Shown: positions 8,398-16,090 of the stretch, one piece after another
Layout of the letters: every line of letters starts with the position of its first letter
How positions within the stretch are numbered: position 1 is the first letter of the stretch
Origin: Desulfobacterales bacterium
Lineage (GTDB): Bacteria > Desulfobacterota > Syntrophobacteria > B119-G9
Reading direction: 5' to 3'
Length of the DNA stretch: 48,785 nt
Assembly (NCBI GenBank): GCA_026983715.1
Contig: JALSTM010000182.1
Location: 1 to 48,785, forward strand
Translations under genes and position numbers: made by a program
Notes under the pieces: generated by a model
Databases searched by the model: none
Seen by the model: the letters and a program-made list of their open reading frames with translations, nothing else
What the model was told of the DNA's origin: nothing

Positions 8398-9504
8398 ATG
8401 AAAAAGATACTTCTTATAGATAACGACCCTGTGATTTTAAAGATAGTGCGACAAATTTTTGAAGGTGAGGACTATAAACTTGTCACCACTGAGGGTGGCC
8501 TTGAGGCTTTAGAAAAACTGGAGGAGGAGAAACCAGACCTGGTAATAGTCGACTTGGTGATGAGTAACCTTTCGGGGAAAACGATATGCGAGGTGATTCG
8601 AAATAACAAGGAGTTTTCCCAGATACCCATTATAATTCTTTCTGCAGTACTGGCAGAAGAATGTTCATGGGAAATCATCGGTGCCGATGCCTTTGTGGCC
8701 AAGGGACCAGTTAATGAAATGAAGACAAACCTTCTCAAAGCAGTGAAAGAATTGCTTTCAAATAATTACCCCAAGGCCGCAACTTCTTCGTGTCGAAGGA
8801 TCTTTGGAATAGAAGATCAACATCCGAGACAGGTGGTAAAGGAACTCTTGGAAGCAAATGAAAGGCTTCTGAAAGTAATATCCCACATATCGGAAGGATT
8901 GATCGAAACGGATAAAGACTTCAGGATTTTGAACCCAAACGATACCTCGGCCAGGATACTTAACATGGACAGGCTTTCCATGGTTGGCAAAAATCTCCTG
9001 GAACTGTTGGACGTAGAAAACGACTTAAAGACAATGGAATTAATAAAACTCCTGAAAGAAAATGAAAAACCTTTCGTCGAGTTTCAAAAGTTTCAGGATG
9101 AGAGGGTTATAAACGTGATAATTAACCCTGTTTTTAACCAAATTGGACCAATATCGTACATCACGCTTTTGCAGGACGTAACAGACAAGAAAAGACTGCA
9201 TCAGGAACACTTAGAGAGGGCTCGATTGGCGGTTATGTTTGAAATGGCAGGCACAATTACCCATGAATTTCGTCAACCGTTAACAGTGATTCAGGGTCTC
9301 GCAGAACTGGCAGAAAGAAAATTAGGGTTTCTGGAGGGGTCGGTAAACATTAATTCCGTAACAAGGTACCTGAATAAAATCAAGGAAGAATGCAACAGGC
9401 TTAACCAGCTTACTATCAGGGTCGCAAACATCACCCAATACCAAACGCGGGACATAAACAAGGGAAGAATCGTGGAATTACCCGTGATAGAAATGACAAA
9501 CTAA
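8398..9504 (+). CDS. Receiver-PAS-HisKA protein without ATPase domain
   Basis: A 368-residue protein. Residues 1-120 form a receiver with IDNDP, the phospho-acceptor Asp in LVIVDLVMS, and a terminal Lys (FVAKGP, shifted from the usual KPF). Residues 150-270 are a PAS domain (LIETDKDFRIL to DVTDKKRL). Residues 275-350 are a HisKA dimerisation domain with the phospho-His in ITHEFRQPLT. The protein then ends near ITQYQTRDI: no N, G1 or G2 box is present. It therefore cannot autophosphorylate alone and may be a dimeric phosphotransfer protein served by another kinase. The stop codon coincides with the first bases of a mobile repeat at 9502, but similar ATPase-less kinases that end here are, as I recall, common in this group. 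Confidence 0.85.
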   Translation: MKKILLIDNDPVILKIVRQIFEGEDYKLVTTEGGLEALEKLEEEKPDLVIVDLVMSNLSGKTICEVIRNNKEFSQIPIIILSAVLAEECSWEIIGADAFVAKGPVNEMKTNLLKAVKELLSNNYPKAATSSCRRIFGIEDQHPRQVVKELLEANERLLKVISHISEGLIETDKDFRILNPNDTSARILNMDRLSMVGKNLLELLDVENDLKTMELIKLLKENEKPFVEFQKFQDERVINVIINPVFNQIGPISYITLLQDVTDKKRLHQEHLERARLAVMFEMAGTITHEFRQPLTVIQGLAELAERKLGFLEGSVNINSVTRYLNKIKEECNRLNQLTIRVANITQYQTRDINKGRIVELPVIEMTN

Positions 9505-9676
9505 TGGATCGATTCCCAAAAAACATTAGCAACGCTCTGTCATGGCGAGGAGTCTGCCTGCGGGCGACAGCGAAGCAATCTCCTTGGAATATTAGAGTCT
9601 TGGAGAATGTCTCGCTGCGTTCGCAATGACTCTGCCTTAGCTTTTTGTTTGGCACAACATTTGGGAAGCACCTACT
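9502..9676. repeat. Family 1 MITE-like repeat, copy A (175 bp)
   Basis: It starts TAATGGATCGATTCC and ends GGGAAGCACCTACT, near-inverted to each other. Inside is a degenerate GGCGAGGAG...GAAGCAATCTCC and CTCGCTGCGTTCGCAATGAC palindrome. Copies at 15799-15974 and 24164-24338 have almost the same length. It lies between convergent genes and supplies the stop codon of the preceding gene. Confidence 0.75.
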
Positions 9677-9761
9677 TACAAGGTAATTCTAAAAGGAAGT
9701 CTTTCAAAAATTTGACCCAAAGGTGAGAAGTTTGGCTTTTGGGTTTCTTTATGAAAAAAAA

Positions 9762-12700
9762 CTAGCTTGCTATATTTTGAACATCAAGCTCGGAGGTCGT
9801 TTCTTTGCACATTCTATCGGCCCCCATTATTTCATGTATCCTTTCCGACAAATGGTTAATGGTAAATGGTTTTGTGATATAGCCCACAAATCCTTCATCC
9901 AGGATATCCTGAGCGCTCTTGTTCATTGAAAATCCCGTTGCAAGCAATGCTCTTACGTTAGGATCGATCTTTTTAATCTTTTGAAATGTTTCCCTTCCTC
10001 CCATAACAGGCATGTTCATATCGAGGATAACAAGATCTATTTTCTCATGGTTTCTCTTAAAAACCTCGACCCCTTCTTTGCCATCGGCAGCCGCAAGCAC
10101 GCTGTATCCTAGTTTCTGCAATATCTCGCTCAACATGTTTCTTACAATATCTTCATCGTCCACGACAAGAATCGTTCCCGATCCCCTTGCCGGCTCATCA
10201 AACCCCATTTTTTCTTCTTTTTCGACCCTGGTACCCGCTGGCAACAATATGGTAAACACGCTACCCTTTCCGAGCTTGCTTTCCACGTGTATGCTTCCTT
10301 TGTGGTTCTTAACAATTCCGTAGACCATGGCCAAACCCAGCCCTGTGCCCTTCCCTACTTCCTTGGTTGTAAAAAACGGCTCAAATATTCTACGCCTGGT
10401 TTGCTCATCCATGCCACAACCGGTATCTGAAATTTCAAGCATTATGTATTTCTTCCCCTTCAGATCGTTGCTCTGAAAATACCTATTTATCCTTGAATCC
10501 CCGTTAGGTCTGTCAAGGTCTATCAAGCCGGTCTTGATGCGGAGTACACCCCCCTGGGGCATGGCGTCAGATGCATTTACACAAAGATTCATTATCATTT
10601 GTTCGAGTTGTCCTGAGTCTCCTATCACACCGGGCATATCTTCATCCAGTTCCAGGACGATTTCAATTCTCTTGTCAAGAGTTCTCCCGAGTAGATTCGC
10701 CACGTTTTTTATAGACTTGTTTATATCAAAACACCTTGTTTCAAGTTCATCCTTCCTAGAGAACATCAACAACTGCTTGGTGAGTTCTATCGCCCTCTTA
10801 CCAGCATTTTCAATAGTCATAAGTATTCGCTGTTGCTTACTCCCCGGCTCCATTTCCATTTTCAGAAGGTCAATATAACCCATTATTCCACCTAGAATGT
10901 TATTGAAATCATGGGCAATTCCGCCGGCCAGAGTTCCTATCGCTTCCATTTTTTGAGCATGTTGTAGTTGTGCTTCCAGCTGCCTTCTTTCGGTGATATC
11001 CCTGATAATGGCCTGAAGGTAAACTTCATCGCCCAGTTCAATTCGGTTAAGGTTAATTTCGGTATCCAGGACCTCCCCATTGGCTCTAATATGTTGCCAG
11101 TAATAAAACTGGGGCTTCCCATTCAAGGCCTCAGAAATCTTCTCACGGATTAAATCATCGGATTTTTTGCCATCAGGCTGAATTTTGGGTGAGAAATCAA
11201 GCATCGTCTTGCCGATTATCTTGCCCCTGTCACAACCGAGCATTTCACTTGCCTTAGCATTGCACTCAACAAATACTTCATCCTTTAGTATAAAAATCGC
11301 GTCCCCTGCGAATTCAAACAAACTCCTGAACTTCGTTTCACTACGCCTTAGTGCTTCTTCCAGTTCAGCCTTAGAAATGGTATTGGAAATCTGGTCCGAT
11401 AATATTTCAAGAAAACGAACTTCCAACTTGCCAATAAATCGAGACCTTCTGGATCCGAGAACCAATAATGCCCGCAATTTACCATCTGTCCTGACGGGTA
11501 AAAGAGCATCCACGGAAATACCATGTTCGGCAAGGTGCTTATCGAGTTCACTTCCTAGTTTAAAGGGGGGGAGCAAAACGGAGTGCGTCTTATCCAGAGC
11601 ATTCTTAAGATTGGGATCTAATTCGAGGGTCTCCCAGATACCTGATGATTCGAAGGGGCCTCCAAACTGGTACCTGCACTCTATTTTGCTATTTTCGTCT
11701 ATCAGTAACAGGGCACCAAAATCAACATCGATCCCCTTCACTGCCGCTCGCAAACATAGTGAGAGAGCCTTGTCCAAGGAATGTATGTTGCTCAAGGAAT
11801 ATGCGAGATTCCTGAATATATTCTGCTGTCTCTCTACTTTCTGCTTGCTGGTGATATCGTGAATACTTCCCCGGACGCCGTTGAAAACCCCGTTTTCCTT
11901 CACGATGGGTCTCCACGTGATTGCTACCCAGTGGGTTTGTCCTTCTTTATCTTTTATCTTGCACGGAAGTTCTTGGCCGCTGCCACCGCCCAAGGCATTA
12001 CCGTAAAAAGATTCCATTAATTTCCTGTCATCTGGGTGAGCAAGATCAATAAAGCTAACCTTTCCTTCGAGAAACTCTTCCTTGGTATACCCGGTTATCC
12101 TTTCGCAAGATGGGCTGCAATAGGCAAATGAGCCATCAGGGTTTAACCAGAACTCCCAGTTAAAGGTAAAATCTGCAACGGTCTGAAAGCACTCCCTCGA
12201 TTCCCTTAACTCCTGGGTTCTCTTCTCCAGCAGATCTTCAATCCTGAGAAGCGCTCTTTCGCGCTGGGTTTTGTAAGCAAGGTCTACCAGGTATTCAGGT
12301 TCAAAGGGTTTTTTCACATAAGCGTCAGCACCGAGCCTAAGGATTTTTACCGCCAGCTTGGTGGAAGGCTCTACAGTTATGAGGATTACTGATGCATGGG
12401 AAGGAGGTTCCTTGAACTTGGAAATCAACTTGTCACCAGTGACGTCTGGCAACTGGTAATCCAGTATCACAATGTCAGGCCTGACTTTTCGGAAAAGAGA
12501 TTCACCTTCGTTACCGGTAGCCGCTTCATAAACTTCAAAACCCGCTTTCTCAAAAGTCCTTTTTATGACGTGACGCTGTGAATTACTATCTTCAATCACA
12601 AGCACTCGCTTTTTGATTGAGTGGACCTTGCCCTGCAAGAGACTTTCAACTGTATTTTTCAGATCCTCGGTCTTAAAGGGGATAGGTAGAAAGGCATTGG

Positions 12701-13013
12701 CGCCAATGTCTCTTGTTATCCCTTCAGCGTCAACCCCGGAAAAGGTTGCCGATACCACCAAGAGAGGGGTTTTATTGTACTTTTTGAATTCCTCTGATCG
12801 AAGTAGTCTACAAAACCTCCACCCATCGATAACGGGCATATGTAGATCGGTAATTATCAGGTCGAAGGGTGGAGAAGCTTTCTCAATTTCATCGAGAGCC
12901 TTCTCTGTCTGCGAACAAGATATTACGTCCCAGCCCTCTTTTTCGAGGAAATTGGCTATCAACGAGAGCTGAAATACGTCATCGTTTACCAGTAAGATCC
13001 GGGCTTTTTTCAT
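9762..13013 (-). CDS. Large hybrid histidine kinase (REC-REC-PAS-GAF-PAS-HisKA-HATPase-REC)
   Basis: A 1083-residue cytosolic kinase with no membrane segment. Two receivers open it: LVNDD/IITDLHMP in residues 1-125 and VIEDS/VILDYQLP in about 137-260. A PAS domain (about 275-395, ITGYTKEEF), a GAF-like domain (about 400-560) and a second PAS domain (about 565-690) follow. HisKA carries the phospho-His in GGIAHDFNNI. HATPase boxes are NLCVNASDAM, DTGCGMD and GKGTGLGLAM. The C-terminal receiver has VVDDE and VILDMNMP. The layout implies cytoplasmic sensing with a multistep phosphorelay. Convergent with the gene ending at 9504; no dedicated output gene is adjacent, so the separate Hpt protein at 1867-2196 is a possible partner. 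Confidence 0.95.
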   Translation of the reverse strand: MKKARILLVNDDVFQLSLIANFLEKEGWDVISCSQTEKALDEIEKASPPFDLIITDLHMPVIDGWRFCRLLRSEEFKKYNKTPLLVVSATFSGVDAEGITRDIGANAFLPIPFKTEDLKNTVESLLQGKVHSIKKRVLVIEDSNSQRHVIKRTFEKAGFEVYEAATGNEGESLFRKVRPDIVILDYQLPDVTGDKLISKFKEPPSHASVILITVEPSTKLAVKILRLGADAYVKKPFEPEYLVDLAYKTQRERALLRIEDLLEKRTQELRESRECFQTVADFTFNWEFWLNPDGSFAYCSPSCERITGYTKEEFLEGKVSFIDLAHPDDRKLMESFYGNALGGGSGQELPCKIKDKEGQTHWVAITWRPIVKENGVFNGVRGSIHDITSKQKVERQQNIFRNLAYSLSNIHSLDKALSLCLRAAVKGIDVDFGALLLIDENSKIECRYQFGGPFESSGIWETLELDPNLKNALDKTHSVLLPPFKLGSELDKHLAEHGISVDALLPVRTDGKLRALLVLGSRRSRFIGKLEVRFLEILSDQISNTISKAELEEALRRSETKFRSLFEFAGDAIFILKDEVFVECNAKASEMLGCDRGKIIGKTMLDFSPKIQPDGKKSDDLIREKISEALNGKPQFYYWQHIRANGEVLDTEINLNRIELGDEVYLQAIIRDITERRQLEAQLQHAQKMEAIGTLAGGIAHDFNNILGGIMGYIDLLKMEMEPGSKQQRILMTIENAGKRAIELTKQLLMFSRKDELETRCFDINKSIKNVANLLGRTLDKRIEIVLELDEDMPGVIGDSGQLEQMIMNLCVNASDAMPQGGVLRIKTGLIDLDRPNGDSRINRYFQSNDLKGKKYIMLEISDTGCGMDEQTRRRIFEPFFTTKEVGKGTGLGLAMVYGIVKNHKGSIHVESKLGKGSVFTILLPAGTRVEKEEKMGFDEPARGSGTILVVDDEDIVRNMLSEILQKLGYSVLAAADGKEGVEVFKRNHEKIDLVILDMNMPVMGGRETFQKIKKIDPNVRALLATGFSMNKSAQDILDEGFVGYITKPFTINHLSERIHEIMGADRMCKETTSELDVQNIAS

Positions 13014-13182
13014 TGCTACCCTGTTTGTTACTAGAACATCGTCAGCCTATGGTTGAGGCTAAAAAGAAGTCAGGCAAACCGCTGTAAGTATTATAGCCAT
13101 CATACCGGGGAAAAATGCAACAAAAAGTCACCTATTTCGACAACATTTTGAGGTATAGAGCCTATAAGATAAGGGAAAATTG

Positions 13183-13218
13183 AAAGTAGTTGACAAGTAG
13201 CCTGCAGTTAACTACTTT
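13183..13218. promoter_or_regulatory. Inverted repeat overlapping a possible -35 region
   Basis: AAAGTAGTT (13183-13191) and AACTACTTT (13210-13218) are perfect inverted arms in the 302-base spacer between the divergent hybrid kinase and hpt genes. A TTGACA begins at 13190, with a weak -10 (TACTTT) 17 bases on. The element could be an operator or a hairpin. Otherwise I see nothing coding in 13014-13315. Confidence 0.4.
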
Positions 13219-13315
13219 TAGATCGTTTTTATAAACTTGCAATAATTGGCACATAAAATAAACTTAGGGATTGGCTTGATCCCAGGCCTAATAGAGCAGC
13301 TTCTGGAATAAAAAA

Positions 13316-13861
13316 ATGAGCGAGTATAAGCTAAGACCTGTTATTACCTATAACCGCATCCAATCCAAGATCAGAGAAATTGCCAAAACGATATCAGCCC
13401 AATACAAAGACAAAAACCTTGTCATGGTGGGAATCCTCAAGGGGGCTTTTATCTTTCTTGCAGACCTGGTAAGGGAACTTTCAATTCCCGTGGAAATTGA
13501 TTTCATCAGGCTTGCCAGTTACGGAACAAAGGCTGAAAGCAGCGGTTCGGTACAACTTACCAAGGATATCGAATTACCCCTCGAAGGGAAGGACGTTGTA
13601 ATAGTTGAGGATATCGTGGATACGGGATATACCCTTGAATTCCTGGTTGATCATTTGAAGAAAAAAAACCCCCGTTCAGTCAAAGTTTGTGCCCTAGTCG
13701 ACAAGAGTGAAAGGCGAACGTGCCCGGTAAAGATTGATTTTACAGGCTTTAAAATTCCCCGTGGATTCCTCGTGGGTTACGGTCTCGATTTTAGTGAAAA
13801 ATTCAGGTATCTTAAAGACGTGTACGAGATAATCTTTGAAAAGGAGAGTAATAAAAAATAG
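13316..13861 (+). CDS. hpt: Hypoxanthine phosphoribosyltransferase
   Basis: A 181-residue enzyme of normal length. VGILKGAFIFLADL is the pyrophosphate-binding loop and VVIVEDIVDTGYTL is the PRPP-binding signature. KIDFTGFKIP and FLVGYGLDFSEKFRYL form the purine-binding end. It converts hypoxanthine and guanine with PRPP to IMP and GMP in purine salvage. The ribosome-binding site before 13316 is weak. The next gene follows at 39 bases, perhaps co-transcribed. Confidence 0.95.
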   Translation: MSEYKLRPVITYNRIQSKIREIAKTISAQYKDKNLVMVGILKGAFIFLADLVRELSIPVEIDFIRLASYGTKAESSGSVQLTKDIELPLEGKDVVIVEDIVDTGYTLEFLVDHLKKKNPRSVKVCALVDKSERRTCPVKIDFTGFKIPRGFLVGYGLDFSEKFRYLKDVYEIIFEKESNKK

Positions 13862-13899
13862 CTCTTTTCACCGGAGCAGGGAAAGAGAGGGATTAGAGA

Positions 13900-14670
13900 G
13901 TGGTAGTCACTTGTGAAAGGTGCCATACAAGATTCCGCGTGGATGATAAATTAGTACCGGAGAAAGGTGTGAAGGCAAAATGCTCCAAGTGTGGCTATAT
14001 TTTTATGATTTATCCCGAGCGCCCTGAGGAGGACGATGACGGACCAGCCCTGAGCGTACTTGACGAGGATACGGATATTGATACTCAAAGCGTCCCGGCG
14101 ACAGGAAGAAGAAAGCAGGAAGTTAGGAAAAGTGAACCGTCGCTTATATCCAGGAAACTCTTTTTCGGGGCGTTTTTAGGATTGGTAATACTGTGCCTCT
14201 TCCTCCTGTTTGCATACATTAGAACATACAAAACATCACACGTGCAAAAAGAAGCAGATCCCGGAAACAAGCGAATAACGGTATCCTCTGAAACAAAGGA
14301 ATACTTCATAGATAACATTCATCTGGGGCAACTCTTCGTAGTACAAGGTATGGTACGAAATGAATATCCGCAAGCAAGGAGTTTTATTTTCTTAAAAGCA
14401 ACCCTTTACACAAAGCTGAATAAACCGTACCAAACCATAACTCTCTACTGCGGTAACCCTCTGACAAAAGAACAACTTCGGACAATGACTTTGGAAGAGT
14501 TATTAAAAGTAGTCAAGAATAAGTACGGGAAAAGTAGGTCAAACGTAAACATATTACCCCGCGCAGAAGTACCATTTACGGTTTTTTTCTATAATTTACC
14601 AGAACTTAGCAAGTTGACCAACTACAAGATAGAAGTGATAAGTTCTGAGCCTTACAAACCTTCAAGCTAG
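13900..14670 (+). CDS. Zinc-ribbon (MJ0042-type) membrane protein with DUF3426-like domain
   Basis: A 256-residue protein starting with GTG, so that the ribbon begins at residue 1. Cysteines C5/C8 (CERC) and C29/C32 (CSKC) form the MJ0042-type zinc ribbon. An acidic linker (about 45-65) and one membrane helix (about 88-110) follow. The extracytoplasmic part (about 130-256) has the FFVVQG-like pattern LFVVQGMVRNEYPQ and a VPFTVFFYNLPE ending typical of DUF3426. Such proteins are common in Deltaproteobacteria; their function is unknown. Confidence 0.85.
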   Translation: MVVTCERCHTRFRVDDKLVPEKGVKAKCSKCGYIFMIYPERPEEDDDGPALSVLDEDTDIDTQSVPATGRRKQEVRKSEPSLISRKLFFGAFLGLVILCLFLLFAYIRTYKTSHVQKEADPGNKRITVSSETKEYFIDNIHLGQLFVVQGMVRNEYPQARSFIFLKATLYTKLNKPYQTITLYCGNPLTKEQLRTMTLEELLKVVKNKYGKSRSNVNILPRAEVPFTVFFYNLPELSKLTNYKIEVISSEPYKPSS

Positions 14671-14700
14671 GAGAAGATAAGGTAGCAGGCCGCCTGTCCG

Positions 14701-15714
14701 ATGCTTCAAAAACGTCACATCACCGCACTTCTTTTCCTTCTGGCAATAGTTTTTATTGGAACGTGGGGATACGTACTCCTAGAAGGCGCAAATGTTCTTG
14801 ATGCTTTTTACATGACTATCATTACGCTGACCACTGTGGGTTTCAAAGAAGTCTTCCCTTTGGACCAGGGAGGACGTATATTCACGATATTCATCATTTT
14901 TTTCGGAATGGGCACCGTTTTATACCTTGCAGGTAGCCTAACCCAGATGATTATTGAGGGAGAATTGAGGAAGATTCTCGGGAGGAGGAAATTGGAAAAC
15001 AAGATAAAATCACTGAGGAATCACATTATAGTCTGCGGTTACGGTAGGATCGGGGAAGTGGTCTGCCAGGAAATCAGGGCACAAGGAGACATTGACATTG
15101 TTATCATAGAAAAAGACCCCCAAACTTTAACGAGGCTTGAAGAGGCCAATTTCCTTTACATTCCCGGAGATGCCACTGAAGACGATTGTCTTATTAGAGC
15201 CGGAATAGAGCGAGCCAGAGGCCTTATCTCTGTTCTGAACTCGGATGCAAATAATGTCTATATTACTCTAACAGCGCGCAACTTGAACCCAGACATACTG
15301 ATTGTGGCGCGTTCCAGTTCACCCATTTCTGAGAGGAAACTATTGCAGGCAGGAGCCAACAAGGTAATCAGTCCGCATTACCTGGGTGGCAAACGAATGG
15401 CTCAGATTCTTCTTCGTCCCACTGTTGCAGAATTTATTGATTTTGCCCTTCATGACCCGAACATAGAACTTAACCTCGGTGAAATTCCCGTAAAACAAAA
15501 ATCGGTGCTTGACGGAGTCACATTGATGGAATCCGGTATTCGGCAGCAACTGGACCTTATCATCGTAGCAATAAAGAAAGAAAGCGGAGAAATGTTGTTT
15601 AACCCCGGGTCGGATACGGTAATTGAGGCCGGGGATACCCTGATAGCATTGGGCAGGAAACCAAACCTAAAGGAACTAGAAAAACTCGGAGAACCCGTTG
15701 CTCAGGAGGGATAA
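14701..15714 (+). CDS. Potassium channel protein with RCK (TrkA-N/TrkA-C) domains
   Basis: A 337-residue inner-membrane channel subunit with the MthK-like plan. TM1 is at about 8-28, the pore helix and filter TLTTVGFKEV at about 43-53, and TM2 at about 60-82. The Rossmann TrkA-N domain starts HIIVCGYGRIGEVV and carries VIIEKDP and IPGDATEDDCL. TrkA-C occupies about 255-335. The filter reads TVGFKE instead of TVGYGD; Phe is tolerated in some K+ channels, but the Gly-Asp to Lys-Glu change is unusual. K+ flux would be gated by nucleotide or Ca2+ binding to the RCK ring. It lies 30 bases after the zinc-ribbon gene. Confidence 0.92.
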   Translation: MLQKRHITALLFLLAIVFIGTWGYVLLEGANVLDAFYMTIITLTTVGFKEVFPLDQGGRIFTIFIIFFGMGTVLYLAGSLTQMIIEGELRKILGRRKLENKIKSLRNHIIVCGYGRIGEVVCQEIRAQGDIDIVIIEKDPQTLTRLEEANFLYIPGDATEDDCLIRAGIERARGLISVLNSDANNVYITLTARNLNPDILIVARSSSPISERKLLQAGANKVISPHYLGGKRMAQILLRPTVAEFIDFALHDPNIELNLGEIPVKQKSVLDGVTLMESGIRQQLDLIIVAIKKESGEMLFNPGSDTVIEAGDTLIALGRKPNLKELEKLGEPVAQEG

Positions 15715-15716
15715 AC

Positions 15717-15790
15717 GGATATCCTGAATCCATGACGAGACTTTATGGCTAATTTGTCTAAGGTGAACGACCACGGATTCAGGAATATCC
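15717..15790. repeat. Long inverted repeat after the K+ channel gene
   Basis: GGATATCCTGAATCC at 15717-15731 pairs with GGATTCAGGAATATCC at 15775-15790 (one extra base), separated by about 43 bases. It begins three bases after the stop codon. No T-run follows, so a processing or stability hairpin is as likely as a terminator. Confidence 0.55.
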
Positions 15791-15798
15791 CCTTGTGC

Positions 15799-15974
15799 TA
15801 GTGTATTTAGTCCTAAAAAACATTTGCAATATTCTGTCATTGCGAGGAGTCCGCCAAGGGGAGACAAAGAAATAATCTACTTGGGATATCAAGTTCATGG
15901 AGATCGCTTCGCTGCGTTCACAATGACTTGGCATCAGCTTTTTGTTAGATACAACAATTAGGAAGCACCTACTA
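15799..15974. repeat. Family 1 MITE-like repeat, copy B (176 bp)
   Basis: The left end is TAGTGTATTTAGTCC and the right end is GGAAGCACCTACTA. The interior has TCATTGCGAGGAGTCCGCC and GATCGCTTCGCTGCGTTCAC. It aligns end to end with copies A and C. It lies between the K+ channel gene and the cysteine synthase fusion gene; 15975-16090 holds only an AT-rich stretch that could carry the promoter of the latter. Confidence 0.75.
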
Positions 15975-16090
15975 GACACGAGGTGGATTAATCCGTATGA
16001 TGCCTTCCGTGGTGATTACAGTGTATTGATCAAAACATTTTTTATATATATGCTTATAAAATACCAAGTCACAGCAAAAGAGAAATTACC

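Noticed and set aside
9431-9655. Minus-strand frame with an SHCERSE peptide
   Set aside because: It is a translation of repeat copy A. The same kind of peptide (SHCERSEAI) appears in copy B at 15779-15979 for the same reason.
11185-11862. 225-residue plus-strand frame
   Set aside because: Ser/Leu-rich shadow of the hybrid kinase gene.
13240-13260. TTGGCACATAAAAT as a possible sigma-54 -24 box
   Set aside because: There is no TTGC at the required distance; the TTGC that is present lies on the wrong side.
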